Source: CALFCX01 sp041650595
GTDB taxonomy: Bacteria > Margulisbacteria > WOR-1 > JAKLHX01
Length of the DNA: 50,245 nt
Direction of reading: 5' to 3'
Assembly: GCA_041650595.1 (NCBI GenBank)
Contig: JBAZKW010000015.1
Span: 1 to 50,245, forward strand
Below are positions 1 through 8,452 of the stretch, in pieces. How positions within the stretch are numbered: the first letter of the stretch is position 1; the number at the start of each line of letters is the position of its first letter. The notes beneath the pieces are model-generated. The model was not told the origin of the DNA. It searched no databases and saw only the letters and a list, made by a program, of their open reading frames with translations. The position numbers and the translations under genes are program-made.

Positions 1-1434
1 TACAACTTTTGACCTTGGATATCTTATCGCTATCGGTCCATTATGGGCCAAAGCAGTATATAGCATCTGTCTAAGTTCGTTTTCGTCCTTTGGAGCCATA
101 AGTACCATGTTGGGAAGATGTCTCAGGTACGCCATATCAAAAACGCCGTTGTGCGTAGGGCCGTCGTCCCCCACCACTCCTGCCCTGTCCAGACAAAAAA
201 CAACCGGAAGATTTTGTAAACATACATCGTGGAATATCTGGTCATAGCTTCGCTGTAAAAAGGTCGAATAGATCGCGACTACCGGTTTCATGCCTCCTTT
301 GGCAAGCCCGCCGGCAAAGACAACAGCGTGTTCTTCAGCAATACCCACGTCAAAGAACCTTGAAGGGAATTTTTTTGCAAATTCGTCAAGACCGGTCCCG
401 TCAAGCATAGCGGCAGTGACGGCAACAATCTTTTTGTCGGCTTCCGCGAGCTCGACCAGCGTCCCGCCGAAAACATCCGAATTGCTCTTTTGGGAAACCG
501 ATCTAAACTCTCCGCTCTCAATGAAAAAAGGAGCGGCCCCGTGATATTTTGTCGGATCTTTTTCGGCCGGTGCGTATCCTTTTCCTTTTTTTGTGATCAC
601 ATGCAGTAGTATCGGTTTTTTCGCTTCTTTTGCAAAAGAAAGCGCGCTCATAAGAAGCGTGGTATTGTGTCCGTCAATGGGCCCAAGATACTGGAACCCC
701 AGCTCCTCCACGATCACTTCTGTCTGGAAATCAATAATAAAGTTCTTTAAACGGTTTTTCATCTTCACAGCAATATGAAAAAGAGGCACCCCTATCCTGG
801 GGATCCTTTTCACCATCTCTTCTACTCTCTCTTTTGTGCCTGTATATAGAGGATTCATCCTAATCCCCGTAAAATACTCCGAAAGGCTCCCGACATTTTT
901 AGAGATCGACATTTCGTTGTCGTTAAGGACAACTACGAGATTGCTATTAAGGCTCATAGCGTTGTTCACGGCTTCCAGCGAAACGCCGCCGGACAGCGAG
1001 CCGTCTCCTATAACCGCTACGATCTTATGGTTTTGCCCGTTCAAGTCCCTGGCCTTGGCAAGTCCGAGTGCCGAAGATATGGATGTCCCCGCGTGACCGG
1101 TCATAAAAACATCGTGAGGGCTTTCTTCCGGATTGGGATAGCCGCTTACTCCCTCGTATTGCCTCAGGGAATCAAAGTTTTTGCCGCGGCCGGTAAGTAT
1201 CTTGTGCGCGTAAGCCTGGTGTCCGACATCCCAGATAATTTTGTCGGAAGGGGAATCATATACGGTAAGTAAAGCCATGGCCAGCTCAACGGAGCCCAGA
1301 TTGGAGGAGAGATGCCCGCCGTTCTTTGAAACAACGTTTATTATCTTTTCCCTGATCTCGCCTGCAAGCTTTTCCAGCTCTTCACAGGAAAGTTTTTTGA
1401 GCGAAGAAGGAAGATTGAGTTGTTCAAGCAACAA
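1..1434 (-). CDS. dxs: 1-deoxy-D-xylulose-5-phosphate synthase, C-terminus outside window
   Basis: Condenses pyruvate and glyceraldehyde 3-phosphate with thiamine diphosphate (ThDP), the first step of the MEP isoprenoid pathway in the cytosol. The 478 codons present cover the N-terminal ThDP domain (motif GDGSLSGG, then EAVNNA) and most of the pyrimidine-binding domain (AEEHAVVFAGG). The frame is still open at base 1, where it reads GPIAIRYPR, so roughly 140 residues of the usual 620 lie outside. No ATG fits; I chose TTG at 1434 (a second TTG is at 1431) because a GGGG stretch lies about 9 bases upstream and the family N-terminus (LEQLNLPSSLKKL) follows directly. It overlaps the DUF212 gene by 11 bases. 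Placement just after ispA fits prenyl-precursor supply. Confidence 0.95.
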   Translation of the reverse strand, partial: MLLEQLNLPSSLKKLSCEELEKLAGEIREKIINVVSKNGGHLSSNLGSVELAMALLTVYDSPSDKIIWDVGHQAYAHKILTGRGKNFDSLRQYEGVSGYPNPEESPHDVFMTGHAGTSISSALGLAKARDLNGQNHKIVAVIGDGSLSGGVSLEAVNNAMSLNSNLVVVLNDNEMSISKNVGSLSEYFTGIRMNPLYTGTKERVEEMVKRIPRIGVPLFHIAVKMKNRLKNFIIDFQTEVIVEELGFQYLGPIDGHNTTLLMSALSFAKEAKKPILLHVITKKGKGYAPAEKDPTKYHGAAPFFIESGEFRSVSQKSNSDVFGGTLVELAEADKKIVAVTAAMLDGTGLDEFAKKFPSRFFDVGIAEEHAVVFAGGLAKGGMKPVVAIYSTFLQRSYDQIFHDVCLQNLPVVFCLDRAGVVGDDGPTHNGVFDMAYLRHLPNMVLMAPKDENELRQMLYTALAHNGPIAIRYPRSKVV

Positions 1435-1891
1435 AGATATACACCCCGAAATATAAAGTCAAAGCTATCACCGCTCCGAGAATAAGGCCCGCTGTAACTT
1501 CAAGCGGAGTATGCCCCATGAATTCGTGCAGTTTGTCCGTGGAAATTCTTCCGGACTTATACAGGTCTTCAATTATCCTGTTAAGTATGGCTGACTGGTA
1601 TCCGGTAGCCCTTCTTACGCCGACGGCATCATAGACCACGATGCAGGCAAAAGCAAAAGAAATCGCCAGAAGAGCGGAGCCCCAGCCGTAAGATATCCCG
1701 ATAGCCACGACCAGCGCGGAAACCATCGCCGAATGGGCGGAAGGCATTCCGCCGGACTCGAAAAAGTGCATGAAATCAAGTTTTTTATCAACTATGTAGT
1801 AATAGATTATCTTTGAGGCCTGTCCGATAAGCATAGAGATCAATGAAGCGATCAGAGGAAAATTGTTCAAAAGTTCAAAAAGTATTTTCAT
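1424..1891 (-). CDS. Divergent PAP2 (DUF212) family membrane protein
   Basis: A 155-residue protein matching the YuiD/DUF212 family, a divergent branch of the PAP2 acid phosphatase/haloperoxidase superfamily. The signature GGMPSAHSAMVSAL sits at about residues 47-60, and the conserved EFMGHTPLEV follows near residue 123. Three or four hydrophobic segments suggest an inner-membrane protein. Family function is not established; a lipid or polyprenyl phosphate substrate is plausible because the gene lies between ispA and dxs, but this is inference from position. Its start is 13 bases past the ispA stop and its end overlaps dxs, so the three are probably cotranscribed. Confidence 0.85.
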   Translation of the reverse strand: MKILFELLNNFPLIASLISMLIGQASKIIYYYIVDKKLDFMHFFESGGMPSAHSAMVSALVVAIGISYGWGSALLAISFAFACIVVYDAVGVRRATGYQSAILNRIIEDLYKSGRISTDKLHEFMGHTPLEVTAGLILGAVIALTLYFGVYIFVA

Positions 1892-1904
1892 ATCCGCCTT
1901 TCCT

Positions 1905-2789
1905 TTAGCGAGTTCTGCTCACTATATGATCCGCCAAAGAACTCAAAACTTCCGCTTTTTCACCGAACTCCTCCAGGGCCGAAACTGCCAAGGTTCTCTC
2001 GTTCTCGAGCATAACCGCAGCTTTTTCTTTTCCCACTATGGACGGAAAAGTGGCTTTGTCTCTTTTTTCGTCAGAGCCGGGATTCTTACCCAATTCCCGG
2101 CTGGTCCCGATCAAATCAAGTATATCATCTTTTATCTGGAAGGCTAAACCGACATGGGAAGCGTATTGTTCGAGCTTTTCTATCTGTTTTATGCCGGCTC
2201 CGGCAAGCCTGGCGCCGCAATAAATACAGGCTGAGATCAGGGCACCGGTTTTTTTTGAATGTATGTTCTTTAGATCATCCAGAGTTATATTTTTCCCTTC
2301 GCTAAGCATATCATTGCACTGGCCAAGGCACATACCTCCCGGTCCAATCGCTAGACTTATCCTTTCTATAGAATCCAGCACAGCACCGTTATTGTCGATC
2401 TTTTCTCTTGTGTCTTTGCACGACATGATCTCATAAGCCAGTGCAAAAAGACCGTCAGCGGCCAGGATAGCAGTTGCCTCTCCGAACTTTTTATGGCATG
2501 TGGGGAGCCCCCGACGCAGGTCATCGTTGTCCATTGAAGGAAGGTCATCGTGTATGAGAGAAAACGTATGAAGCAGCTCGACTGCACAGGCAAAAGGAAT
2601 GACTTTTTTTTCATAACCTCCGCAAATACGGAAAGACTCTAGAACCAATATTCCCCTGATACGTTTGCCGGGAGCCAAGGCACTGTACCTCATTGCCTCG
2701 CACAAAACACTTCCGTCGGAAGGCAGAACACCGTCAAGCTCCGAATCCACAAGGTTTTTCATGTCGGCCAGATAGGAAGATAGATCCAT
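1905..2789 (-). CDS. ispA: Polyprenyl (farnesyl/geranylgeranyl) diphosphate synthase
   Basis: Chain-elongating trans-prenyltransferase that adds isopentenyl diphosphate to allylic diphosphates. Both aspartate-rich motifs are present: DDLPSMD at residues 81-87, followed by LRRG, and DDILD at 221-225. At 294 residues it has the normal length for the short-chain IspA group. The two residues before the first DD (I79, H80) are small or medium, so farnesyl or geranylgeranyl diphosphate is likely; chain length cannot be fixed by reading alone. It starts 7 bases after the hisF stop and precedes DUF212 and dxs, forming an isoprenoid sub-operon. Confidence 0.93.
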   Translation of the reverse strand: MDLSSYLADMKNLVDSELDGVLPSDGSVLCEAMRYSALAPGKRIRGILVLESFRICGGYEKKVIPFACAVELLHTFSLIHDDLPSMDNDDLRRGLPTCHKKFGEATAILAADGLFALAYEIMSCKDTREKIDNNGAVLDSIERISLAIGPGGMCLGQCNDMLSEGKNITLDDLKNIHSKKTGALISACIYCGARLAGAGIKQIEKLEQYASHVGLAFQIKDDILDLIGTSRELGKNPGSDEKRDKATFPSIVGKEKAAVMLENERTLAVSALEEFGEKAEVLSSLADHIVSRTR

Positions 2790-2796
2790 ATATTTA

Positions 2797-3582
2797 TCAC
2801 AATCCTTTTCTGACTGAAATACCTCTATCGGAAAGATAATCTTTGATCTGAGCTATTCTCAGCTCACCAAAATGAAGCAAAGAAGCTAAAAGCGCCGCAT
2901 CCGCTTTGGCCAGATAAAGCGCATCATATATATGTTCCAACGTTCCTGCCCCGCCTGAAGCTATAACCGGTATGCCTACGGCTTGAGATATTGCTTTTGT
3001 AAGATCCGTATCATAGCCTATTTTTGTCCCATCTCTGTCCATGCTGGTCAACAGTATCTCGCCGGCTCCCAGCTCTTCAACTTTTCTTGCCCATTCCACG
3101 GCATCCAGTCCCGTCGGAGTCCTGCCACCATGAGTATATATCTCCCAAGCGGTTCCGCCTGCGGAACCGCTACCATTGTTTTTTTTCTTGGCATCTATCG
3201 CAATTACAATGCATTGGCTGCCGAACTGCGCAGCAGCATTTTTTATGAACGAAGGGTCTTTTACCGCTGCAGTATTTATCGAAACTTTATCGGCACCGGA
3301 TGAAAGGATCTGTCTTATTGTCTCAATATCGTATATTCCTCCGCCCACGGTAAAAGGAATGAACACCTCTTCAGCGACTCTTTTTACGACATCTATCATT
3401 ATGTCCCTTTTTTCATGAGAGGCGGTTATGTCCAAAAACACCAGTTCGTCCGCGCCTTCCCTGTCATAAACTTTGGCAAGTTCAACGGGATCGCCGGCAT
3501 CGGAAAGATTTACAAAATTCACTCCTTTGACGACACGCCCGTCTTTCACATCCAGACACGGTATTATTCTTTTTGAAAGCAT
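2797..3582 (-). CDS. hisF: Imidazole glycerol phosphate synthase, cyclase subunit
   Basis: A TIM-barrel cyclase that, with the glutaminase HisH, makes imidazole glycerol phosphate and AICAR in histidine synthesis. The catalytic aspartates are at D11 (CLDVKDG) and D130 (AIDAK). I chose ATG 3582 (261 residues) over the longer frame from 3672 because family members begin MLxKRIIPCLD; the longer frame runs into mrdA. Residues 132-145 contain an extra loop; its last eight residues, SGSAGGTA, are encoded by a perfect palindrome (see the repeat at 3148). No hisH or other his gene is in the window, so this is an orphan hisF within a cell-shape and isoprenoid operon. Confidence 0.94.
   Translation of the reverse strand: MLSKRIIPCLDVKDGRVVKGVNFVNLSDAGDPVELAKVYDREGADELVFLDITASHEKRDIMIDVVKRVAEEVFIPFTVGGGIYDIETIRQILSSGADKVSINTAAVKDPSFIKNAAAQFGSQCIVIAIDAKKKNNGSGSAGGTAWEIYTHGGRTPTGLDAVEWARKVEELGAGEILLTSMDRDGTKIGYDTDLTKAISQAVGIPVIASGGAGTLEHIYDALYLAKADAALLASLLHFGELRIAQIKDYLSDRGISVRKGL
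3148..3171. repeat. Perfect 24-bp palindrome inside hisF
   Basis: Arms AGCGGTTCCGC (3148-3158) and GCGGAACCGCT (3161-3171) are exact reverse complements around a 2-base centre. It is exactly eight codons and encodes SGSAGGTA, HisF residues 138-145, in the loop after catalytic D130. Typical HisF proteins have only a few residues there. It looks like a short palindromic element tolerated in frame at a surface loop. Confidence 0.75.
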
Positions 3583-3596
3583 TTTTTTTCTCTTTC

Positions 3597-5393
3597 TTAC
3601 AATTCTATCACGGAAGAATCTTCGGCTTCCGCGGACGGCACTTCCGGCGCTACCCTGTTTTGATAGTACCAAGTCAGTACCTTGTTGGCGATCCTTGCTG
3701 TAACCTGATCCCCGTGCAATCCATGCTCGACAAATGAGGCAACAACTATTTTTGGATCATCATACGGAGCATAGCAAACGAACCACGCATGAGCAGGCTT
3801 ATTGGGATTTTCTGCGGTACCGGTCTTGCCGGCCGCCTCAAAAGAAGGTATTTTTGCGGCACGGCCGGTCGCTCTCAAGACAACATCATGCAAAGCGTTC
3901 TTTATGATCTTTAAATTGCTGCTTGAAACGGGTATTTGTCCGATTATTTTAGGTTTAGAAGAAAACAGCACCATACCGTCACGGTCTTTTATGTTCAAAG
4001 CGATGTGAGGCTCAAACCTGTCTCTGCCGTTGGCTATCAATCCGTAAAGGTTAGCGATCTGAAGAGGTGTTACCATCAAAAATCCCTGCCCTATCGCGTA
4101 GTTGATGGAATCTCCCGGATACCAGCTCTCTTTATACATCTTTTTTTTCCATTCACTTGAAGGGACAATTCCGGAAGCTTCCGAAGGCAGATCTATTCCT
4201 GTAAGCCCGCCGAGCCCGTATTTTTTCGCAAAATCGGCAATAACGTCGGGTCCTGCTTTAAGTCCTACAGTATAAAAAACCACATCACAGGACTGAACAA
4301 GTCCTTCGGCGAGGCTTATATGCCCGTGTCCGCCGGCCTTCCAGCAACGAGCTATCCTTCTGCCAAGCTGAAAATAACCCTTACAAAAAAACATGTCTTC
4401 CGCATGATAGATCCCTTTTTCCAAAACAGCGGACAATGTAACAACTTTAAATGTCGACCCAGGAGGATACACGCTAAGAGCTCTGTTGAGAAATGGATGG
4501 TTGAGCCTGTAGACCTTCCCCCAGATATTTGAAGATATCGGCTGAGAAAAAATATTGGGATCATAGCTTGGATGCGAAGCCATTGCAAGTACCTCTCCGC
4601 TTACGGTATCCAGCACGACAACAGCTCCGGCATTGCTGCCAAGAGCATCTTCTACCGCTTTTTGCAGATCCAGATCTATCGAAAGCGTTACGTTCTTTCC
4701 GGGAACGGGATCCTGCACACCTCTTTCTTCTACCGCGCGTCCATATGTACTTATGGACACTCTTTCTCCGCCGTTCGTACCTCTTAGATATGCGTCATAT
4801 ATCTTCTCTATACCGCTCTTGCCTATCAGGTCTCCCTGCCTGATATTGAGTACTGCATATCTGCCTAAATCATCGGAAGTTACTTCTCCTATATAACCAA
4901 GAACATGCGCGGCAATACTATTATTCGGATAGACCCTGACCGGCCTAATATTAACGACCACTCCCGGTAAAAGATGTTTTTGTTCGCTGATCTTGCCTAC
5001 CATCTCCTTTGATATGTTTTGCTTTATCAAAATGGGATCAAAAGGCCTAGCTCGCTTTTCTTTAAGTTTGTTGATTATTTCCGCTTCGCTCATAGAAAGA
5101 AGTCTTGACAGATTGCGGACGATCTTTGCCTTATCGATCATTTGTGTCTGAAGTACATAGACCGAAAAGACCGCTCTGTTGGCGACCATGACTTTCCCGT
5201 ACCTGTCGTATATTATTCCGCGCGGCGCGACCAGAGGCATGGACTGGGCGGCGTTTATTTTTGATACCCTTAAATAAGACCGGTGGTATATTATCTGGAC
5301 CATCCAAAGGCGCACGATGAGCACAAACAATATCAGTGCCAGCGCGGCAAGCAGAATAAAAGCGTTCCTGCTATATTTTGATCCGTCGTCCAT
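3597..5393 (-). CDS. mrdA: Penicillin-binding protein 2 (peptidoglycan transpeptidase)
   Basis: Monofunctional class B PBP that crosslinks peptidoglycan during side-wall elongation with the Rod complex (MreBCD, RodA). One N-terminal transmembrane anchor (about residues 10-33) is followed by the pedestal/dimerisation domain (VAPRGIIYDR near residue 55). The transpeptidase domain has S313-TFK as the SxxK nucleophile, SCD at 368-370 as SxN, and K523-TG. The 598-residue length fits PBP2. The start overlaps the end of mreD by 23 bases, implying coupled translation. No rodA follows; hisF comes next after 14 bases. Confidence 0.95.
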   Translation of the reverse strand: MDDGSKYSRNAFILLAALALILFVLIVRLWMVQIIYHRSYLRVSKINAAQSMPLVAPRGIIYDRYGKVMVANRAVFSVYVLQTQMIDKAKIVRNLSRLLSMSEAEIINKLKEKRARPFDPILIKQNISKEMVGKISEQKHLLPGVVVNIRPVRVYPNNSIAAHVLGYIGEVTSDDLGRYAVLNIRQGDLIGKSGIEKIYDAYLRGTNGGERVSISTYGRAVEERGVQDPVPGKNVTLSIDLDLQKAVEDALGSNAGAVVVLDTVSGEVLAMASHPSYDPNIFSQPISSNIWGKVYRLNHPFLNRALSVYPPGSTFKVVTLSAVLEKGIYHAEDMFFCKGYFQLGRRIARCWKAGGHGHISLAEGLVQSCDVVFYTVGLKAGPDVIADFAKKYGLGGLTGIDLPSEASGIVPSSEWKKKMYKESWYPGDSINYAIGQGFLMVTPLQIANLYGLIANGRDRFEPHIALNIKDRDGMVLFSSKPKIIGQIPVSSSNLKIIKNALHDVVLRATGRAAKIPSFEAAGKTGTAENPNKPAHAWFVCYAPYDDPKIVVASFVEHGLHGDQVTARIANKVLTWYYQNRVAPEVPSAEAEDSSVIEL

Positions 5394-5862
5394 CGTCGGT
5401 ATTTACCACCTTTGATATAAGAACTTTAAGATACTGGGTGAACAAGGTATTGAACAAAGAAACAAAGAACATCAGAGCCCATGCTTCGGAAAGCGCCTTA
5501 CCGTAAAGCCCTGTCAACATCCACGATCCGCATAAATATGAGAAAAATGTTCCGGCAAAAACAAAAACAAACATAACGATCTCTTCTTCGTTAAAAAACC
5601 TGTCCTTAAGCATACCCAATATAAAACAGGTCAAAGATACGGCAACAACAAAAACGAATTTCTCCGGAGAAATAACGTCCGCAAAAAATCCTGCCAGCGC
5701 TCCGAACCAGAATCCCTCCCTTGGCCCGTAAATATAAGCCAAAAGAGCCGCAAAGGCGACAGGCAGGTCTGCAGAAACACCAAATAATTTGAGGCGCGAC
5801 AATACGACTGTCTGCAGCACAATGAGAAATACCATAATAAGGGCCAGTTTAAAAATACGCAT
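5371..5862 (-). CDS. mreD: Rod shape-determining protein MreD
   Basis: Small polytopic inner-membrane protein of the elongasome, bridging MreC and the RodA/PBP2 synthase. The 163 residues hold about five hydrophobic segments, and GPREGFWFGALAGFFADV matches the conserved MreD core. I chose ATG 5862 rather than an upstream in-frame codon at 5904 because it lies 2 bases past the mreC stop and has CAGGTGAC immediately upstream as ribosome-binding site. Family assignment rests on topology plus position between mreC and mrdA, since MreD sequences diverge widely. Confidence 0.88.
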   Translation of the reverse strand: MRIFKLALIMVFLIVLQTVVLSRLKLFGVSADLPVAFAALLAYIYGPREGFWFGALAGFFADVISPEKFVFVVAVSLTCFILGMLKDRFFNEEEIVMFVFVFAGTFFSYLCGSWMLTGLYGKALSEAWALMFFVSLFNTLFTQYLKVLISKVVNTDDGRRIKI

Positions 5863-5863
5863 G

Positions 5864-6676
5864 TCACCTGACAATAAAAACCGACTGCAAGGCGGAAAAA
5901 TCAACCTCGGTTTTTATGTTTACATTATGAAAAAGATCGAAATCATTCTTTCCGGCTTTGTCGACTTTTCCTACCGGTATTCCTTTTGGAAAATAATCAG
6001 ATATGCCCGAAGTAACTGCGGTATCCCCGTCACGTATATCTGAAGTTGAGCTTACATATTTGAGCAGAGGGTCATTTGCCCCCCTGCCTGTCATCACTCC
6101 TATATCGGAAAGTCTCGGTACAGACACCGAAACGGAACTGCTCTCATCTATGATAAGGAGCACATTGCAGGAGTGCGGATACACTTCCACAACCCTGCCC
6201 ACAAGCCCCGCAGATGTGACCACTGCCTTGCCTGCTTTTACCCCGTCGGCAGATCCTCTGTCCACCACAATACAGTTAAACCACGAAGACTGGCTTCTTG
6301 AGATCACCTCTCCGGGTATAAGCTGAAAGTTATATCTACTTTTACTTCTAAACCCTGCCAGATCCCTGAGGCGGAGGTTATCACGGACAAGATCGATAAA
6401 AACATTGGTTATGCTTTTTTGCGTTTCCAGCTCTTCCTTGAGTCTGTAGTTTTCGATCTGCGCACTTCTCAAAGAGGTTAGAGACCTGCCAACATAGGCA
6501 ACAGAAGATACCGTCTTAAAAAAAATATATTGGACCGGATAAATGACACGGAAAAATATACCGCGCGCCGCGGATACCGGAGGAAGTTCTCTGACCGGAG
6601 TAAAAACAGATATCGCGGCTATGGCCGCGATGATGATGGCTATTCTTATTAACGGAACGTTATTATTTTCACGCAT
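5864..6676 (-). CDS. mreC: Rod shape-determining protein MreC
   Basis: Single-pass inner-membrane protein whose periplasmic domain activates PBP2 in side-wall growth. A short cytoplasmic tail precedes a transmembrane helix (about residues 8-25). A coiled coil follows (around residues 68-92, IENYRLKEELETQKS), then the beta-barrel domain (GEVISRSQSSWFN, and GLVGRVVEVYPHSCNVLLI). The 270-residue length is typical. It starts 12 bases past the mreB stop and its end nearly abuts mreD; the order mreB-mreC-mreD-mrdA is conserved in many bacteria. Confidence 0.95.
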   Translation of the reverse strand: MRENNNVPLIRIAIIIAAIAAISVFTPVRELPPVSAARGIFFRVIYPVQYIFFKTVSSVAYVGRSLTSLRSAQIENYRLKEELETQKSITNVFIDLVRDNLRLRDLAGFRSKSRYNFQLIPGEVISRSQSSWFNCIVVDRGSADGVKAGKAVVTSAGLVGRVVEVYPHSCNVLLIIDESSSVSVSVPRLSDIGVMTGRGANDPLLKYVSSTSDIRDGDTAVTSGISDYFPKGIPVGKVDKAGKNDFDLFHNVNIKTEVDFSALQSVFIVR

Positions 6677-6688
6677 ATTTTGAGGGGA

Positions 6689-7735
6689 CTATTGCCAGGA
6701 TTTTTTATTGGTGATCAGTACCTTTTTGAGCGTATCTATTTCTTCGAGCACCTTGCCTGTTCCATAGGCCACGCAGGAAAGGGGATCATCGACCACATAA
6801 ACCGACATTTCCGTCTCCTGGCTCAGATGTTTGTCAAGCCCGCGGAGAAGTGAGCCTCCGCCTGCCATGACTATACCGCGGTCCATGATATCGGCAGCGA
6901 GCTCCGGCGGGGTCTTTTCCAGCGTCATTCTGACGCCGTCCACTACTATGGCTACAGGTTCCGCAAGCGCATCCCGTATCTCCGCGGATGTTAATGTTAT
7001 AGTTTTGGGAAGACCGGAAACAAGGTCCCTTCCCCTAACTTCAACAGTCCTTTCTTCGCCCAGAGGATACGCCGAGCCTATATCTATTTTGATCTGTTCG
7101 GCAGTGCGTTCGCCGATAAGAAGATTGTAATTTTTTCTGCAGTGTGAAACGATAGCTTCGTCCATCTCGTCTCCGGCGACCCTGATTGATTTGGAGACAA
7201 CTATTCCGCCCAGAGCAAGCACTGCTACTTCGGTGGTCCCTCCGCCGATATCAACTATCATGCTGCCTATAGGTTCTGATACGGGAAGCGATGCCCCGAT
7301 CGCCGCAGCCATCGGTTCTTCTATCAGATAAGCTTCTCTGGCTCCCGCATGCATCGCTGCATCGATAACCGCGCGCCGTTCGACTCCGGTTATGCCGGAT
7401 GGAACACCTATCACGATCCTTGGCCGCACAAATGCGGATCTGTTATGACTTTTGGTTATAAAATGCCTCATCATCATCTCAGTTACTTCAAAATCTGCAA
7501 TGACCCCGTCACGCAAAGGCCTTACAGCAACTATGTTCGCGGGAGTGCGACCGAGCATCCCTTTTGCTTCGTTGCCTATGGCAAGGACCTTGCCGGTATC
7601 CTTGTTTATCGCGACAACTGAGGGTTCACATAGTATTATTCCCTCGCCTTTTGCAAAGACCAATGTTGTAGCAGTACCCAGATCTATACCCAAATCCCTC
7701 GAAAAATGTCCAAACACATAATCATAAATACCCAT
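6689..7735 (-). CDS. mreB: Rod shape-determining protein MreB (bacterial actin)
   Basis: Actin-like ATPase that forms membrane-associated filaments guiding side-wall synthesis. Actin-fold motifs are clear: phosphate 1 GIDLGTATTLVF near residue 16, connect 1 GVIADFEVTEMM, phosphate 2 VDIGGGTTEVAV, and the adenosine loop IVMAGGGSLLRGLD. The 348 residues match the family. The sequence GGGGGA lies 4-5 bases before the ATG as a ribosome-binding site. It is the first gene of the mre cluster, 13 bases after the SPOR gene, suggesting cotranscription with that cell-envelope protein. Confidence 0.97.
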   Translation of the reverse strand: MGIYDYVFGHFSRDLGIDLGTATTLVFAKGEGIILCEPSVVAINKDTGKVLAIGNEAKGMLGRTPANIVAVRPLRDGVIADFEVTEMMMRHFITKSHNRSAFVRPRIVIGVPSGITGVERRAVIDAAMHAGAREAYLIEEPMAAAIGASLPVSEPIGSMIVDIGGGTTEVAVLALGGIVVSKSIRVAGDEMDEAIVSHCRKNYNLLIGERTAEQIKIDIGSAYPLGEERTVEVRGRDLVSGLPKTITLTSAEIRDALAEPVAIVVDGVRMTLEKTPPELAADIMDRGIVMAGGGSLLRGLDKHLSQETEMSVYVVDDPLSCVAYGTGKVLEEIDTLKKVLITNKKSWQ

Positions 7736-7748
7736 CGTATCCCCCTTT

Positions 7749-8399
7749 TTATTCTGTTATTTCGCCCTCAAAACCTTTATCCTTCAGCTGTTGAACAAGC
7801 CTTTCGGCATTAGAGCGGCTTTTGAATACTCCTACCTGAACACTGAACCTGCCGGAGCTCTCGTCTCTCGCAAACCCTTCAAATCCGGCGTCCCCGAGCC
7901 TGCTGACAAGCTCGGCGGCTTTTTCCCTGCTGTCAAAAACGGAACTGCGTACCCTAAAAACAACTGCTGGAACAACCGCCTTTTTTCGCGGTGCCAGAAC
8001 TTTTTCGGCCGGTTTAGTTTCGGCCTTTTTCTGAGGCGTAAAAGGATTCTGTCTCTTAGGTTCTTTCTTCTCGGACCCAAGAGAAACTTTTTCTTCCGGC
8101 GTCAAAACCGTTGAAGGGCTGTACACTGCGTGACTTTCTTCCGTAACGGTCTGTTGAGCTTCCGATGAAAACCTTTCGTCAAGCTTTTGAAAATCTATAT
8201 CCGGAAGCTTTTTTGCCGGAGACAACAGTATCTTGCCTATAAAAAAACTGATCCAAAAGCTTGATACTATGAGGACAACCACAAAAGCTGCAATACCAAT
8301 AGACCTTATATTCAAAGGCCTCTTCCTTTTCAACCCGCGGACTACACCGATCTCATCGTCCGGGATATCCAAGCCTGTCTGGTTGTTATGTTGAGTCAT
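7749..8399 (-). CDS. SPOR-domain membrane protein
   Basis: Bitopic protein of 216 residues: a cytoplasmic N-terminus with a basic patch (LKRKRPLN), one transmembrane helix at about 33-55, a charged low-complexity linker rich in Lys, Pro and Glu (about 80-140), and a C-terminal SPOR domain (about 145-216, with FSVQVGVFKSRSNAERLVQQL). SPOR domains bind denuded glycan strands of septal peptidoglycan, as in FtsN and DedD. Its place directly before mreB supports a role in wall growth or division. The gene-specific partner is unknown. Confidence 0.88.
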   Translation of the reverse strand: MTQHNNQTGLDIPDDEIGVVRGLKRKRPLNIRSIGIAAFVVVLIVSSFWISFFIGKILLSPAKKLPDIDFQKLDERFSSEAQQTVTEESHAVYSPSTVLTPEEKVSLGSEKKEPKRQNPFTPQKKAETKPAEKVLAPRKKAVVPAVVFRVRSSVFDSREKAAELVSRLGDAGFEGFARDESSGRFSVQVGVFKSRSNAERLVQQLKDKGFEGEITE

Positions 8400-8452
8400 T
8401 CTGCCCCTTTTTTCTGGACAGTATATATTTTACACTATATCGGCAAATCGCG
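8400..8452 (-). promoter_or_regulatory. Possible promoter in folC-SPOR gap
   Basis: The 53-base AT-rich gap between the folC stop and the SPOR start contains TATACT preceded by TTTGCC at a 16-base distance, read on the minus strand. This could be a weak promoter for the SPOR-mre operon. The sequence GGGGCAGA just before the ATG serves as ribosome-binding site. Evidence is motif reading only. Confidence 0.3.

Noticed and set aside
1863..2147. Plus-strand open frames across the window, for example here and at 11813-12460 and 41069-41836
   Set aside because: They are all antisense to well-identified minus-strand genes, lack recognisable domains and ribosome-binding sites, and are most simply shadows of the real coding frames.
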